Source: Hericium rajendrae
Lineage: Eukaryota; Basidiomycota; Agaricomycetes; Russulales; Hericiaceae
Direction: 5' to 3'
Assembly: GCA_033439255.1 (NCBI GenBank)
Contig: CM065878.1
Location: forward strand, 1,798,001 to 1,862,000
DNA: 64,000 nucleotides
Shown: piece after piece, positions 23,785-33,651 of the stretch
How the letters are laid out: every line of letters begins with the position of its first letter
Numbering within the stretch: the stretch's first letter is position 1
The notes under the pieces: model-generated
Databases searched by the model: none
The model's input: the letters and a program-made list of their open reading frames with translations, nothing else
Told to the model about the DNA's origin: nothing
Made by a program: the position numbers and the translations under genes

Positions 23785-25711
23785 ACGCGCGCCCAGTGCT
23801 AGCTGGCGCACACCGTGAGGTGCATCATGATGTCGCGCTCCGCCTTCGCGTCTAGCCGCGGATGGTGGCACAGCGGGCAGTCCTTCACGTTCAGCGAACG
23901 TTTCATCACGCACTCAAATGACTCGTCACTCGAGCCTGAGTAGTCCCCGCTGCCTGAGCCACTGCCCGAGCCGCCCGAGCCCAACGAGTCCTCCGTGTCT
24001 AACGATGGTATCGATGCTTGCTGCTGCAGGAGGCCCACCGGCGTGCGTGAGTGGAAGCTCCTTCTCGCCCAAGATTGGGTCCACTGCGTACGGGTGGTCG
24101 ACGACCTACGCGTCTGCGCCGACGCCGTGCGTGCCGTCGAGCTGCTTTTGCATCGGCTCCATCGCGTGCGGCACCGGCGGAGTGGGATGTGGCCGTGCGG
24201 CGCCATTCGGCGGCTCCTGGATGTTCAGTGGCAGGCGTGACGGCGGTGCTGGTGTCGCCGCGCATGTCATCGTGCGCGATGCGGCGCGTCTCGCTTGGCG
24301 GGCGGCAGAGCTATGCCTCGAGGCACTAGATCGCCTCCTCATATGTGAGCTGGCCCTTGGTCAGCTTCTTGCCCCAGTGTGTGAACAAGCTGCTGGTCGT
24401 CTGGCTCGACAGCGTCGAGTCGAGCGAGTCGGGCATCGATGTCAGCTCGAGCTGCGAGAGCGTCGCAGTGTCGTCCGTGTCGTACTGCTCGAGGCCCGGG
24501 CACCAGAAGCGCTGCCGCAACATATCATACGGCTGGTACTTGGCGCGAAATGGGATCGCGGGTTTGTGCTTAGCCTCCCAAGGCATTTGCTTCATGATCT
24601 GCAGCGGGACAGTTACCTCCTGGAATGTGCGGAGCCCATCCCCTTCGCGCGGGTAGAGCCCCATCTCGAGATCTTTCTGCGGGACGTTCGCTGTAAGCTG
24701 CGCTGATGTTGCCAATGTCACCGTTCGAGGAGAGTTTGTCCCAAGCGAGCACAGTGAGCTGCACGCGGAAGGATGTCTCATAGCGCCGGACATGGAAGAG
24801 CAGCTTCCCGTCCCAGAGGGGGTTCAACGAATGGCAGATTACGCGCGTTCGGAACACCTTCTTCTTGAACGAGATGACTACGAACTGGTCCATGTCCCAG
24901 CCCATCCGTCTCACTATATACGTGTCAGTGAGTGCTGAGGCAACGAGCCAGCATGCGTACAATTTCGTAGCTTCGGGAGCTCCGGGGCCTTCGAGATCTC
25001 GAGCATCTCGATGCCAACAATATCATTGTCCGCATTGAAAACAACGTCGCTCTTCTTGTGCCCGCCCCACGACTTGTGCAAGCGCTTCTTCTTCGAGCTA
25101 CCCGACGTTGGCGCGACGCCCGAGCTCGCGCTGCGCTCCCGCCCAACGGACCTCGCAGACATCGACGCGGTGCCTGTGCCCGTGCTGGCGAGCGTTGGGT
25201 CCCATCAGTCCAGTGAGATCGGCATGGACGGCCCACGCGGGAAGATCTTGCGTGGGATGGCGTGCGCGTACGGGCTCGGCGGCGTCGGCGTCGGCATCTT
25301 CTCCAGGTGGTCGCGCTCCCTGCGCTCGTCCACACGCGCGCGTCGACGTGCTCGGCGGAACGATGCGCGTGCGCGCAGCTATGAGGTCAGGTGGTGCGAG
25401 GATGCTGTCGAGACGAAGGACTCGCGCTCGCGCTCGTACGGCCACTGCGAGCATGCGTCTGATTGCGTATCGCCTGACTCAGACTGGGCGGGCGCGCCTG
25501 AAGTCCACGCCTACGCGAGCGGCCAGGAGAGGTGACAGCGCGCACGGGGGTCAGGCATCAGTCCTGCGAAAGCGGCCTGCAGGGACGAGCCCCGGCTCGT
25601 CCTGGCGTCGGTCGGCGGTGTCTCGTCGCTCTCAAGTGTCGGCATATCTTCAATGCTGGGGACGGGGCGCCGACTTGGGTGAATGTGGTCGCTCAGTCTG
25701 ACAGGCATCAT
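23785..25711 (-). pseudogene. PSD2: Broken phosphatidylserine decarboxylase 2 (N-terminal half)
   Basis: On the minus strand the pieces follow fungal Psd2 order. A Ser/Arg-rich leader (near 25.15 kb) comes first, then DNDIVGIEMLEI and the C2 domain (MDQFVVISF, SLNPLWDGKLLFHVRRYE, TVLAWDKLSSN). Next come YPREGDGL, FRAKYQPYDMLRQRFW, an EF-hand-like stretch (YDTDDTATLSQLELTSM), and finally VKDCPLCHHPRLDAKAE and HLTVCAS. The catalytic decarboxylase domain is absent. In-frame TAG codons replace expected Gln codons at 24326-24328 and 23799-23801, and a frame change is needed near 24.69 kb. Residues just past the last stop (WARVD) still resemble the family. Psd2 converts phosphatidylserine to phosphatidylethanolamine in endomembranes; this copy cannot. 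Base composition is GC- and CpG-rich, unlike the adjacent transposase. Confidence 0.85.
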
Positions 25712-25929
25712 GGACTGGGCGTTGCAATGTTGTGACTAGAAATGGGCAGACAGGATGCAAGAGCGGGGCCATGTTCCGAGTACGCAGCCACATGGTAGTT
25801 GTGGAAGGCGAGGGTGGTGATATTGATGCATCTGCATGGCTTTCGGGTATGTCCATAGTTCGCGGGCTCCCGCATCTCCATCCGCCGCTGGACACGCAAC
25901 CTCTGACTCCACCGGATCACGATATCTCG

Positions 25930-27060
25930 CCGCAATACCAGTGCTCGAATGGGAACTCCTCTGAATCGGTCGACAGTGCTTCGCACTCGAGCCTGACGCT
26001 GCCGCCAAGTCGCGCATGTTCGAATGGATGAATGAGGCCACACTTCGATGACGCCCTTGGGCATCGTGCGTTCTGCCGCGACGATCTCCGCCTGCTTATT
26101 GAGCGCGGCCTTGAGATCCTCGTTGTCCTCCTCCAGCCGCCGGAGCCGGGAACTGCCCCCTGCGTCCGACGCGTCGCCGCGGTGCTCGACGATATCGCGC
26201 AGCCGATCCAGTTCATCCATGTTATCCTGCAACAGTCCCCGCATGCCCTCAAGCTCGTCCTCAAGCTCCGCATTCCGCTCCTCCGCATCGCGCAGCGCGC
26301 CATCCTCCGGTCCGACGGCCCTGCGTCGCCTGAGGTCACGCAGCTCGTTCTCGCGCTCCTGGAGCGGCGCCTGGAACTCGCGCTCGCACGACGGGGACCC
26401 GGCGCCGCCCTTCTGCGAACGCTCGAGCTCGCGTTCGATCTCGAGGACGAGCTTGCGCAGCTTTTTGAGGTCCATGCCGCGCTGCTGGACGTCGATCTTG
26501 ACGTTGATGTTCTGCTTGAGCGCGGCGTCGATCTGGTCGGGCGCGAGTTGCGCGAGGCGCTCCTCGAGGAAGTACACCTTGAGCTTGATGCTGAAGTTCT
26601 CCTTGAGGTTGTCGCTGTGCTGCGATGTGGACAGATGTGAGTGAGAGTAAAGGAAATTGGGAGGTCACGCACCTTCTCCTGGTTGCGGAGCGTGAGGTTG
26701 ACGCCTTTGCCATTCGCGCTCGATCGCTTGCTCCGACCTGCGGCCGACGAGGACCCGTCGCCCGCATCGTCCCCTTTCCTGTCCTTCTGCGCGGTATTGA
26801 GCACATCGTCACCCTGATCGCCGTCCTCGTCATGTCCCGACCAACCCAGCCGGTGCGCCACAGGCATGCTCCTCGCGTTGTCCGCGTTGCGATGGAAGTA
26901 TGGCGGCGATGGCATAGACATTGGACCATCTCGAGAGGCCGACGAAGGGACGTGAATGGATCTGGCTGGTGTGGAGATGAGAGAGCTGAGCAAGAAATCG
27001 GGCTGTGGAGGATGCTGCTCACGCTTCCTGGCCGCGGGGGCTGCTTCTTCTGTGCCGCGG
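25930..27060 (-). pseudogene. Fragment of a Cnn_1N/Mto1-like microtubule-organiser protein
   Basis: On the minus strand a Ser-rich leader (SVSSILHSP, HRLGWSGHDEDGDQG) leads into KGVNLTLRNQEK. An intron near 26.62-26.67 kb follows, then the centrosomin motif 1 region: DNLKENFSIKLKVYFLEERL, AQLAPDQIDAALKQNINVKI and DVQQRGMDLKKLRKLVLEIE. It continues as coiled coil to about NKQAEIVAAE and then loses resemblance. Family proteins (S. pombe Mto1, fly centrosomin) recruit gamma-tubulin complexes and are usually much longer, so this is a 5' fragment. Several frame changes are needed in the leader. It has the same orientation as the PSD2 relic downstream and could be co-transcribed as a chimera. Confidence 0.75.
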
Positions 27061-27139
27061 AGGGTGCCGACAGTATACGGGACGTGCAGTCCGCGCCCAT
27101 GGGCGGCGCGAATGCCCGTCCGCGGTGTGCGCCCTTCTC

Positions 27140-27640
27140 GACCTTTGCGTCCACATCCTTGCGCCATTGGCAGATCTCGCAGGTGACACCGGGCGGGTCG
27201 TCGACACGCAGCGTGAGGCAGATGGTGTTGCACTTCGCGAAGAGCTCACCATCGAGCACGCCCTCGGAGTAGATGGTGCTGTCGTGTGAAGCGAGCTGGA
27301 TTGCAGCCTGGCATTCGGTCATGTTGTCGTCCTCGTGAAGGTACAGCACGCAGCCCTTGAGCATGACGTACTGCATGACGTGCGGGCACGAGCGCATCGG
27401 GTCCTTGGAGCGGCCATCAAGGAAGGACTTCACCAGAGGCACATAGGACATGCCGCATGAGGCTGCGGGCTCGGGGAAGAGGTCGTCGAGATGGGCCGCG
27501 TGGTACGCCGAGTTGGAGGCCTTCCGAATCCGCAGCACCGCGGGTGCGTAGATCTCCTCCAGCTCGTCCCACTCGTGCAGGGTCAGCAGCCAATCGGCCT
27601 CGAGGCGGTCGACGATGAGTTTCCGGATGTGTGTGATCTG
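27140..27640 (-). pseudogene. Unrecognised protein fragment upstream of the Cnn_1N relic
   Basis: A continuous minus-strand frame reads ITHIRKLIVDRLEADWLL, LHEWDELEEIYAPAV, ASNSAYHAAHLDDLFPEP, CPHVMQYVMLKGCVLYLHED and CEICQWRKDVDAKVEKG. The composition is that of a folded protein and an acceptor-like CAG sits just upstream of the first residues (ATTTACCAG|ATC on the minus strand is weak). I do not recognise the family and see no start codon in a good place. It is treated as a captured or broken exon because its neighbours are relics. It could instead be the 5' part of a real chimeric gene. Confidence 0.4.
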
Positions 27641-28050
27641 GTATTTAGTTGAGAGCGTGAGGACGGGGAACGCAGAGGAATTAATGCACCGTCACCAGAT
27701 CACTGATCGTCGGGGTAGCATATCCAGCGCAGGGATGCAGGGGACATGGTCAAAGAATTTGAAGACTGCACAAAGCCAGCTTGAATGGCTGTGTGCTCGA
27801 GTCAGGCTGTGGCCGGGGATCATATTGTAACATCTGCGTCATGACAAGTTCTGCATAGTGAAGAAGAAAAAGCGCCACAACAGAACACGTAGCAAGTTGA
27901 AAAGACATGTCAACAACGGACCAAGAAGTCGGCGGTGGCTATTGCGCGCCTCGAGGCCAAGTACGTTCACACACTTGTCAGATGGAATGAACATCGTTTT
28001 TTTTTGGAGACAGATACCTACGTGCATCTAACCCCTACGACAAGGCCACT
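27641..28050. other. Intergenic between relic block and 28-kb gene
   Basis: No gene signature. The stretch is AT-richer than the relic block, marking its right border near 27.65 kb. Confidence 0.45.
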
Positions 28051-28889
28051 TTACACGTCCTCATCTTCAGTGCTCCCTCGATCTCCCCCGTCGGTCGCGC
28101 CTTCCGATCCAAAGCGCCACTCCGGCGCCACGTCGATTGTGATACCATTCTCTTGCGACATCACCCAGAGCGCGTTGTCCACGTCTGGACAAGCCAGGTA
28201 GTCTCGGCAAAGTATATTCATGGCCGTGATTCGACGTTGACACAAGGTGAGTTCTTTTTCCAGCTCCTCTACCTCTTGATGATATTTCTTGCAGGCCAAT
28301 TCAGCGCGTGAAATACGCTCAACGAGGGCCTTGCTGATGGCCTTGTGTTCATCGGCCATCTTATAGTAGCGGCTGCGGTAAAGCACCATGTCTTCCTGGT
28401 AGCGGTAGCATCTCATACAGCCGCCAGGATTTTGCCCTGGTAAAGCACGATTAAGAACGGTCACAAGATAAGGTGCAGCTTTACTCACATAAGGGGTCCC
28501 TCGTATTCGGGCTGATGTTCTCTTTATCGGCCTCAAAGACATGTTTCGGCATAAGGAGAGGCTCGAGATGATGCAGCTCCCCAACGAAAGGTGGGGCAGC
28601 CGTGCCCGAGTTGGGCACATAATTTTGCTCTGCAAATAGTCTGATGGGCGGTGAGTAAATCCAGCTCAGTCTATGCATATCAGAATACTGACTGGGCCTT
28701 GGATTGAGGGCCACCGATAAAAGCTAGCAGGGAATCGGGTGTACGAGGGCGGATCCCTGCCAAAATAGGACCATCTGGTGCGGGACTTGTGAACTGATGT
28801 GGCGGTTGCAAAGACGGCGCTGCACTTCCGCTCGCCATGGCAGAAGGAGAAGGTATATTGAAGGTAATTTTGTACGGGGCGGCGGGCAT
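28051..28889 (-). CDS. Unrecognised basic/coiled-coil protein, 244 aa
   Basis: Three exons on the minus strand (28693-28889, 28489-28640, 28051-28436) splice to 735 nt. The start is ATG 28889 (MPAAPYKITFNIPSPS). The N-terminal ~65 residues are Pro/Ser-rich and disordered. VFEADKENISPN resembles a KEN box, a degron for the anaphase-promoting complex. A CMRCYRYQEDM segment follows, then a ~70-residue coiled coil (RISRAELACKKYHQEVEELE) and an acidic tail (STEDEDV). I do not recognise the family. It is transcribed divergently from the gene at 29013 with 123 bp between start codons, so the two may share a promoter. Confidence 0.7.
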
Positions 28890-29012
28890 TTGTCTCGGGC
28901 AAGGATGCTAATGTCGAATGCCGCCAGTCCCGTTTCCTAAAACAAGACCAAACACCAGCCGGCGGCGATTCAACAAGTTCGTCTTTCCTCCTGGTGGTTC
29001 TCGCGCACTGGC
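28890..29012. promoter_or_regulatory. Short bidirectional promoter region
   Basis: The start codons of the divergent genes lie 123 bp apart (28889 minus and 29013 plus). Both 5' UTRs and core promoters must fit here or overlap the coding starts. No clear TATA box is visible. Confidence 0.5.
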
Positions 29013-31824
29013 ATGGCTGACGCCAGTTTCACCTTTCCTTGGGCAGGTCTGCCGCATGCTGCATCACCGTCGTCTACCAGCCTCGCAGGTGGGCCACTAG
29101 CCATTCCATCAAGCAGCTCGCTGTCTTTGTTCTCCTCTGCCTCGACTATGCGCACGCAATCACTCACCCCAACTCCGGCAGAGATAGGAAATCAATTTGA
29201 ATCACCTTCATACCTTGATTTTCTAGGCTCTCCTTCGCCTGCAAAGACACTGTCTACAGATATGACGGTCAGTATCATGCTTTTACTTGCCGTGAGTTAT
29301 AGTTTTAAAAAAATCTAGCATAGCAACAGCGAAATGTCAGCCCTGCGATTCCTTCGTGATGCAAGTCACGAACTCCTGCTTCGGAGTGGCAACGCAAGCT
29401 ACAAGCATCTCGTGATAAAAGTCATGGACCTTGAGCAGAACCTCAGCACTGCTGAGAAGGAGCTCGTGGCCACAAAAGCGGTCCAGTACGTCTCCGCATT
29501 CTACCCATCGATTCTCAGGCGTGCGCCGCTTCTAAAATGATTTATTAGACAGTACATTATGAGCAATAGCGTCAAGAATGAACCAACAGATGCATCGGAC
29601 CTGACGGCATCACCTTTCGCCAACAAGAACATGATACACAGCAACAATCTCAGCCCCGGTATCTTCATGCGTCCAAACTCCAACCACCTCGTTCCTCTCG
29701 ACCAGGCCAACTTCCCGGACATCCGTTACTGGAACAAGGACGCGTGGACAGCCAGTGGAAATGAGAACGCGGATCTCGCGGTTCCGAGCCTTCCCTCTGA
29801 ACCAAAACGGCGCGGCAAGCGGACAGGAGAGGGTATTCCCATCACCCTGCAATTTCTAGAAGATAAGAATGGTATCACGATCACGGAGACTCGTCTCAAA
29901 GCTATGTTACGGACTGCACGTGATGCCTGGTTCGAATTGTCCTCGAGAAATGCTGCGGCCAAAACGTGGGGTATTATGACACTAGAGGCTAAACAGTACT
30001 TTTATTTACAGATGAGCACGTACTATGAAGAACTTCGATACTGCGACAACAACTGGAAGGTGGACCACTTGGCGACACACCGTTATCCATCCTGGATGCA
30101 GACTCAAAAGTCAAAAGATCTGTCAATCAAACAGGAAGCGCAGGAAGAACCTCCGTCCATGTCAGCTTCCGCCTTGGAGACATCGGCCGGTCCATCACAC
30201 AAGCGCCCGTCACCTGCGAGCATTGACACGAACAGGCCCGCAGTCAAGAAACTGAAGAACGGTCGCAAACAAGGATGCTTGGCTGATGTCGAGCTTGTTG
30301 GTGGCTCAGAGGTGAGCGTTCTTCGATGTTTATGTGCTTCCGAACTAAGCAACAAATTTTTGTATGGTAATACATAGGTCGACGATCCGTTGTACGTGCC
30401 AAGAATATCTACAGAGCTTCTAGACTCACACTTTTCTATCAGTAATGACATCGAATTTAGTCCTTCCATTCCCATGCCTTCATCGAAACCTCGTCTGTCT
30501 GAAAGCCGACTCAAAGAGATGGGCAAAGATTCCGGCAGTAGCCCGCAGCTAGCACCAGTGCAACATGGTACGGTCACTACATCTTCTGCATGAGACGGTC
30601 AATTCAGCTGACATGGCCACATCTCTAGCCACGGCGCCCATACAACTATCAATATCATCAAGAATTGGTACGTTTCTATCAAGTATTTGCCTGCAACAAT
30701 TTCTAACCCGATGTTTCTATGACCAACAACACCTGGACTGGCGACGTAGATATTTCAAGTGTGGCACAAGATACCGCAACCGGCCGCATGGATACTTCGA
30801 GCGCGGCGACCAATACCGCGAGTGCAGCAATCAATATCCGAAGTGTAGCAACCGATACCTCAAGTGCGGCCACCGATACCCCAAGCGCCGCTGCCAATAC
30901 CGCAAACGCAGCCATCGATACCTCGAGCGCAGCCATCAATACCTCAAGCGTGGCTACCGATACCTCAAACGCAGCCATCAATACCTCGAGCGCTGCACCT
31001 GCTACCTCGAGTGCAGCACCCTGTACCTCGAATCCGGTGACCGGTATTTCGAGCGCTGCGACCGATGCAACCTCGGATGCAGCGAATGATGCTATCTCGA
31101 ATGCAGCGCCCGAAACCTCGAGCGCAGCGTGCGAAACCTTGAACGCAGTGCCCGAAACCTCGAGCGCAGTGCTCACTACCTCAAATTCAAACCTGGCCAC
31201 AACTATGCCGAGCGTGGCGACTGGCGCGGCAACCCATCCCTCGATCGCAACAAGCCATATCTCGAGCACGGTTCCTGACAGCTCGGTCCTGGCGATGGAC
31301 ACATCAACTGTAGCGATGGATATGGCACCACGTGAAGGGATGCCCATCCCATCGCCTTGTACAGGTAGGAGATTATAAAACTCATGGGGGCCCCAGCGAA
31401 CGAGACTCACCAAATGCTGCAGTCCTGTCAGATGGGATGAAAACCAAAAAAGGTGGCCGCCGTGGCATGCGCCACAAAAATGATGGCACAGCTTAGTACG
31501 TGCCCTGCACTGTCGTGTTACACGATCACTATTCACTGATTCACATGTGTCCAGTTCCCTCTGCGCGAAGGAATGGTCTCAGCAAGCAGGAAATGAAGCA
31601 AAGACAAAGGTGGAGTTCGAGAAGTATTGGAAGCAATTAAGCGAATTGGAACGACAGGTAAGTTCTTCCAATCTATCGCAAACTTCATACACATTTTACA
31701 GATTCCTAATATGCCTGTATTACAGAAATTCTATGACCTCGAGGAACAGCAGGTATGTACCGCTGACCATACTCGTACAGTGTACAATTGATTCATTGAA
31801 ATGCAGCGCATGGAGAAAGAGTAA
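29013..31824 (+). CDS. Unrecognised nuclear-type protein with 7-residue repeats and HMG-like tail
   Basis: Starts at ATG 29013 (MADASFTFPWAGLPHAAS) and ends at TAA 31822-31824. Exons join through introns at about 29.27-29.32, 29.49-29.55, 30.31-30.38, 30.57-30.63, 30.66-30.77, 31.37-31.42, 31.50-31.55, 31.66-31.73 and 31.75-31.80 kb. The first ~130 residues are a Ser/Pro leader and a helical stretch (ALRFLRDASHELLLRSGNAS). A folded region follows (ITETRLKAMLRTARDAWFEL, WGIMTLEAKQYFYLQMSTYY), then KKLKNGRKQG. Next is a Thr/Ser/Ala repeat of 7 residues (listed separately). The C-terminus (GGRRGMRHKNDGTAYSLCAK, then EWSQQ, EFEKYWKQLSELERQKFYDL) resembles an HMG-box-like helix pair. DNA binding is inference. 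Family unknown to me. Confidence 0.7.
30788..31189 (+). repeat. 21-bp coding tandem repeat (about 18 units)
   Basis: The unit encodes x-[D/N]-T-S-S-A-A, for example TDTSSAA, INTSSVA, PETSSAA. The period is 21 nt with occasional 24-27-nt units near 31.06-31.10 kb. The period is a multiple of three, so other frames also stay open, which produces long shadow frames on both strands. Units differ at many synonymous sites, so this is an aged, selected array rather than a fresh expansion. Confidence 0.9.
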
Positions 31825-32959
31825 AAGGGATCTTGAGACGACGGTGAGTCCGCTTGGCTAGCGGCATTGTCGGCGTCGCATGCCCTGATATGCTGTTGAC
31901 TTCTTTTTTTTGAGGGGCTGATGTGGACAAGACCCACCGTGACCGTGCGCAAACGGCGACGGGGCAACAATGCGGAGGAAGGCCAGTGCCGCGGGCCACG
32001 ATGCTGGGGCAGACCACAATCCAAGTGACAACAAATAGCAGATCCTAGGAGGCGTCGAGGAGCATAGACAGTGGTAGATTACGGTAGGATCGTGTCTAGA
32101 TTTGCATATATCTGGGTATACTGTTATCGAGAAAGATGTGATCAGCCTATCTATGGATAATAGCCAGCCATAGATGGTAGTTGAAGCAAAATATAGTGCA
32201 GTATCTCCGAGTACAGATGGGCAGATCGAGTGAGATTATTGCCATGTATTGTTATCTATGAAGCGTAGCCCTCGATAGCTGCAAGTACAAATTGATCTAC
32301 TATATGGCAAATCGTCTATGGAAATCTACGTAATAGATCTCAATAGATCTCCGTGGCTAGGAGTAGAGGCGGTTTTGACTGGGCTTTATCCTGAGCTTCG
32401 AGTCTGAGTGAGACAAATGCGCACAAGGCGAGGGAAATGATCAGCGTGACGGACACTACCGCGTGTCAAGCCTTATCTAGCTCAAAATCACGAGAGTCCG
32501 TTTTTATATGATCTAGCTCAAGATGGGCATATAAGGCGGTATAGGTTTGGAGTGGAAGGATCCCAGAATACACCTCAAAACGTCCGGACATTACCGGGCC
32601 GCCTTTCCGGCAAGCGTGGATGGTCGTCCACGTCGACTCAGATTCCTTCAACTTCATGGAAGTACACCACAATCCGCTTCATAATTCTACCGCGGCCAAT
32701 CCACCATGGAGAGAGTCGAGCTTTGGATAATTTCAACAGGCGACTCGAATATAGGCTTCGTTACGGCAGCGTTCGACGGACACCCGGCGATCGGAAATCT
32801 TTCTTAGCAAGTCTTCTGCGTAGGTGAAATATAACATACTGCAAGGTCGGACCGGTCCCATCCTTGGGCGCTCGACTGAGCATAGTATGGGACTATATTA
32901 TTCGCAGCCATCAGCCGTACGTTCACAGCCGTACGATTGCCCATCTTCAACCTAGCACC
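31825..32959. other. Intergenic 1.1 kb, AT-rich with TAGATCT/ATCTATGG motifs
   Basis: No gene is supported. Between 32.09 and 32.36 kb short words such as ATCTATGG and TAGATCT recur without a fixed period. A frame at 32552-32827 has no protein signature. The final ~100 bases are the 5' flank of the ACT gene. Confidence 0.4.
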
Positions 32960-33513
32960 ATGCCGCCTCCCTCAGACCATCCCTGCCTGACGCTGCGCCT
33001 TCTCGAGCAGCTCTTTTTCGTCAGGCAGCTAGCGCCTGGAGAGCAGATTCCAGCGCCTATACTTTCCAGGCTGCAGAGCCGTCAGTCCGAGAGTGAATTC
33101 GTATCGATTACAAGGACAAACGAGGAGATATCCATCGTCGGCACGGCTGTCGACGGGGAAGATGCAGACTGGCGGTGTATCAAAATCGCGGGGCCGATGG
33201 CTTTCGGTAGGAATTTACTAGAGAAATCTCAACCCACGCTGATGCAATTTGATTTGTTATAGGCCTCGTTGGCATACTAGCTAGCCTCACGTCTCCATTG
33301 AAAGAGAAGGGCATACCGGTGTTTGCCGTCTCGACGTGGTACGTATGCTGAATGCTCGAGGGTGATAATTCTGTCTTGACGATTTCTTTGATGTCCAGGA
33401 ATACTGATTATATTCTCATTCCCCAAGACAAGGCAAAGAACGCAAAGAACGCATTACAGACGGATAAATGGAGATTCGAGTCGGACAGTAAACTTGTTCC
33501 GAATTTTGGATGA
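32960..33513 (+). CDS. ACT-domain protein, 145 aa
   Basis: Three exons (32960-33206, 33263-33338, 33399-33513) splice to 438 nt from ATG 32960 (MPPPSDHPCLTLRLLEQLFF). The earlier in-frame start at 32864 is not an ATG. The product has two halves, EFVSITRTNEEISIVG and WRCIKIAGPMAFGLVGILAS followed by LTSPLKEKGIPVFAVSTWNT and DYILIPQDKAKNAKNALQ. This is the pattern of small fungal ACT_7 proteins related to the CASTOR group. ACT domains usually bind amino acids; the ligand here is unknown. The gene converges on the SnoaL-like gene with 138 bp between stops. Confidence 0.85.
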
Positions 33514-33651
33514 TCGAAGCAAAGGAACAACGCGTACTAAAAAGTTATTCTCATTTGTAACAATTGGATCGATCAAGACATCTGAACATGTTTACAATTT
33601 ATGTCTGAAAGACAAGTTATAAGAGCCCAAGACCAAGAGACTCTGCATATC

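Noticed and set aside
19165-23800. CACTA-like terminal inverted repeats of the transposon
   Set aside because: Single CACTA words occur by chance on one side only; no matching inverted partner was found by eye.
26032-26640. 202- and 198-codon plus-strand frames opposite the Cnn_1N relic
   Set aside because: High-GC antisense shadows; the minus strand carries the recognisable motif.
28918-29100. Upstream ATG at 28918 as start of the plus-strand gene
   Set aside because: It is in a different frame from the conserved exons and ends within 61 codons; ATG 29013 is in phase.
30703-31536. 277-codon minus-strand frame and a plus-strand frame at 30565-31089 over the repeat
   Set aside because: Shadows produced by the 21-bp period; the coding frame is fixed by flanking exons whose splice phases agree.
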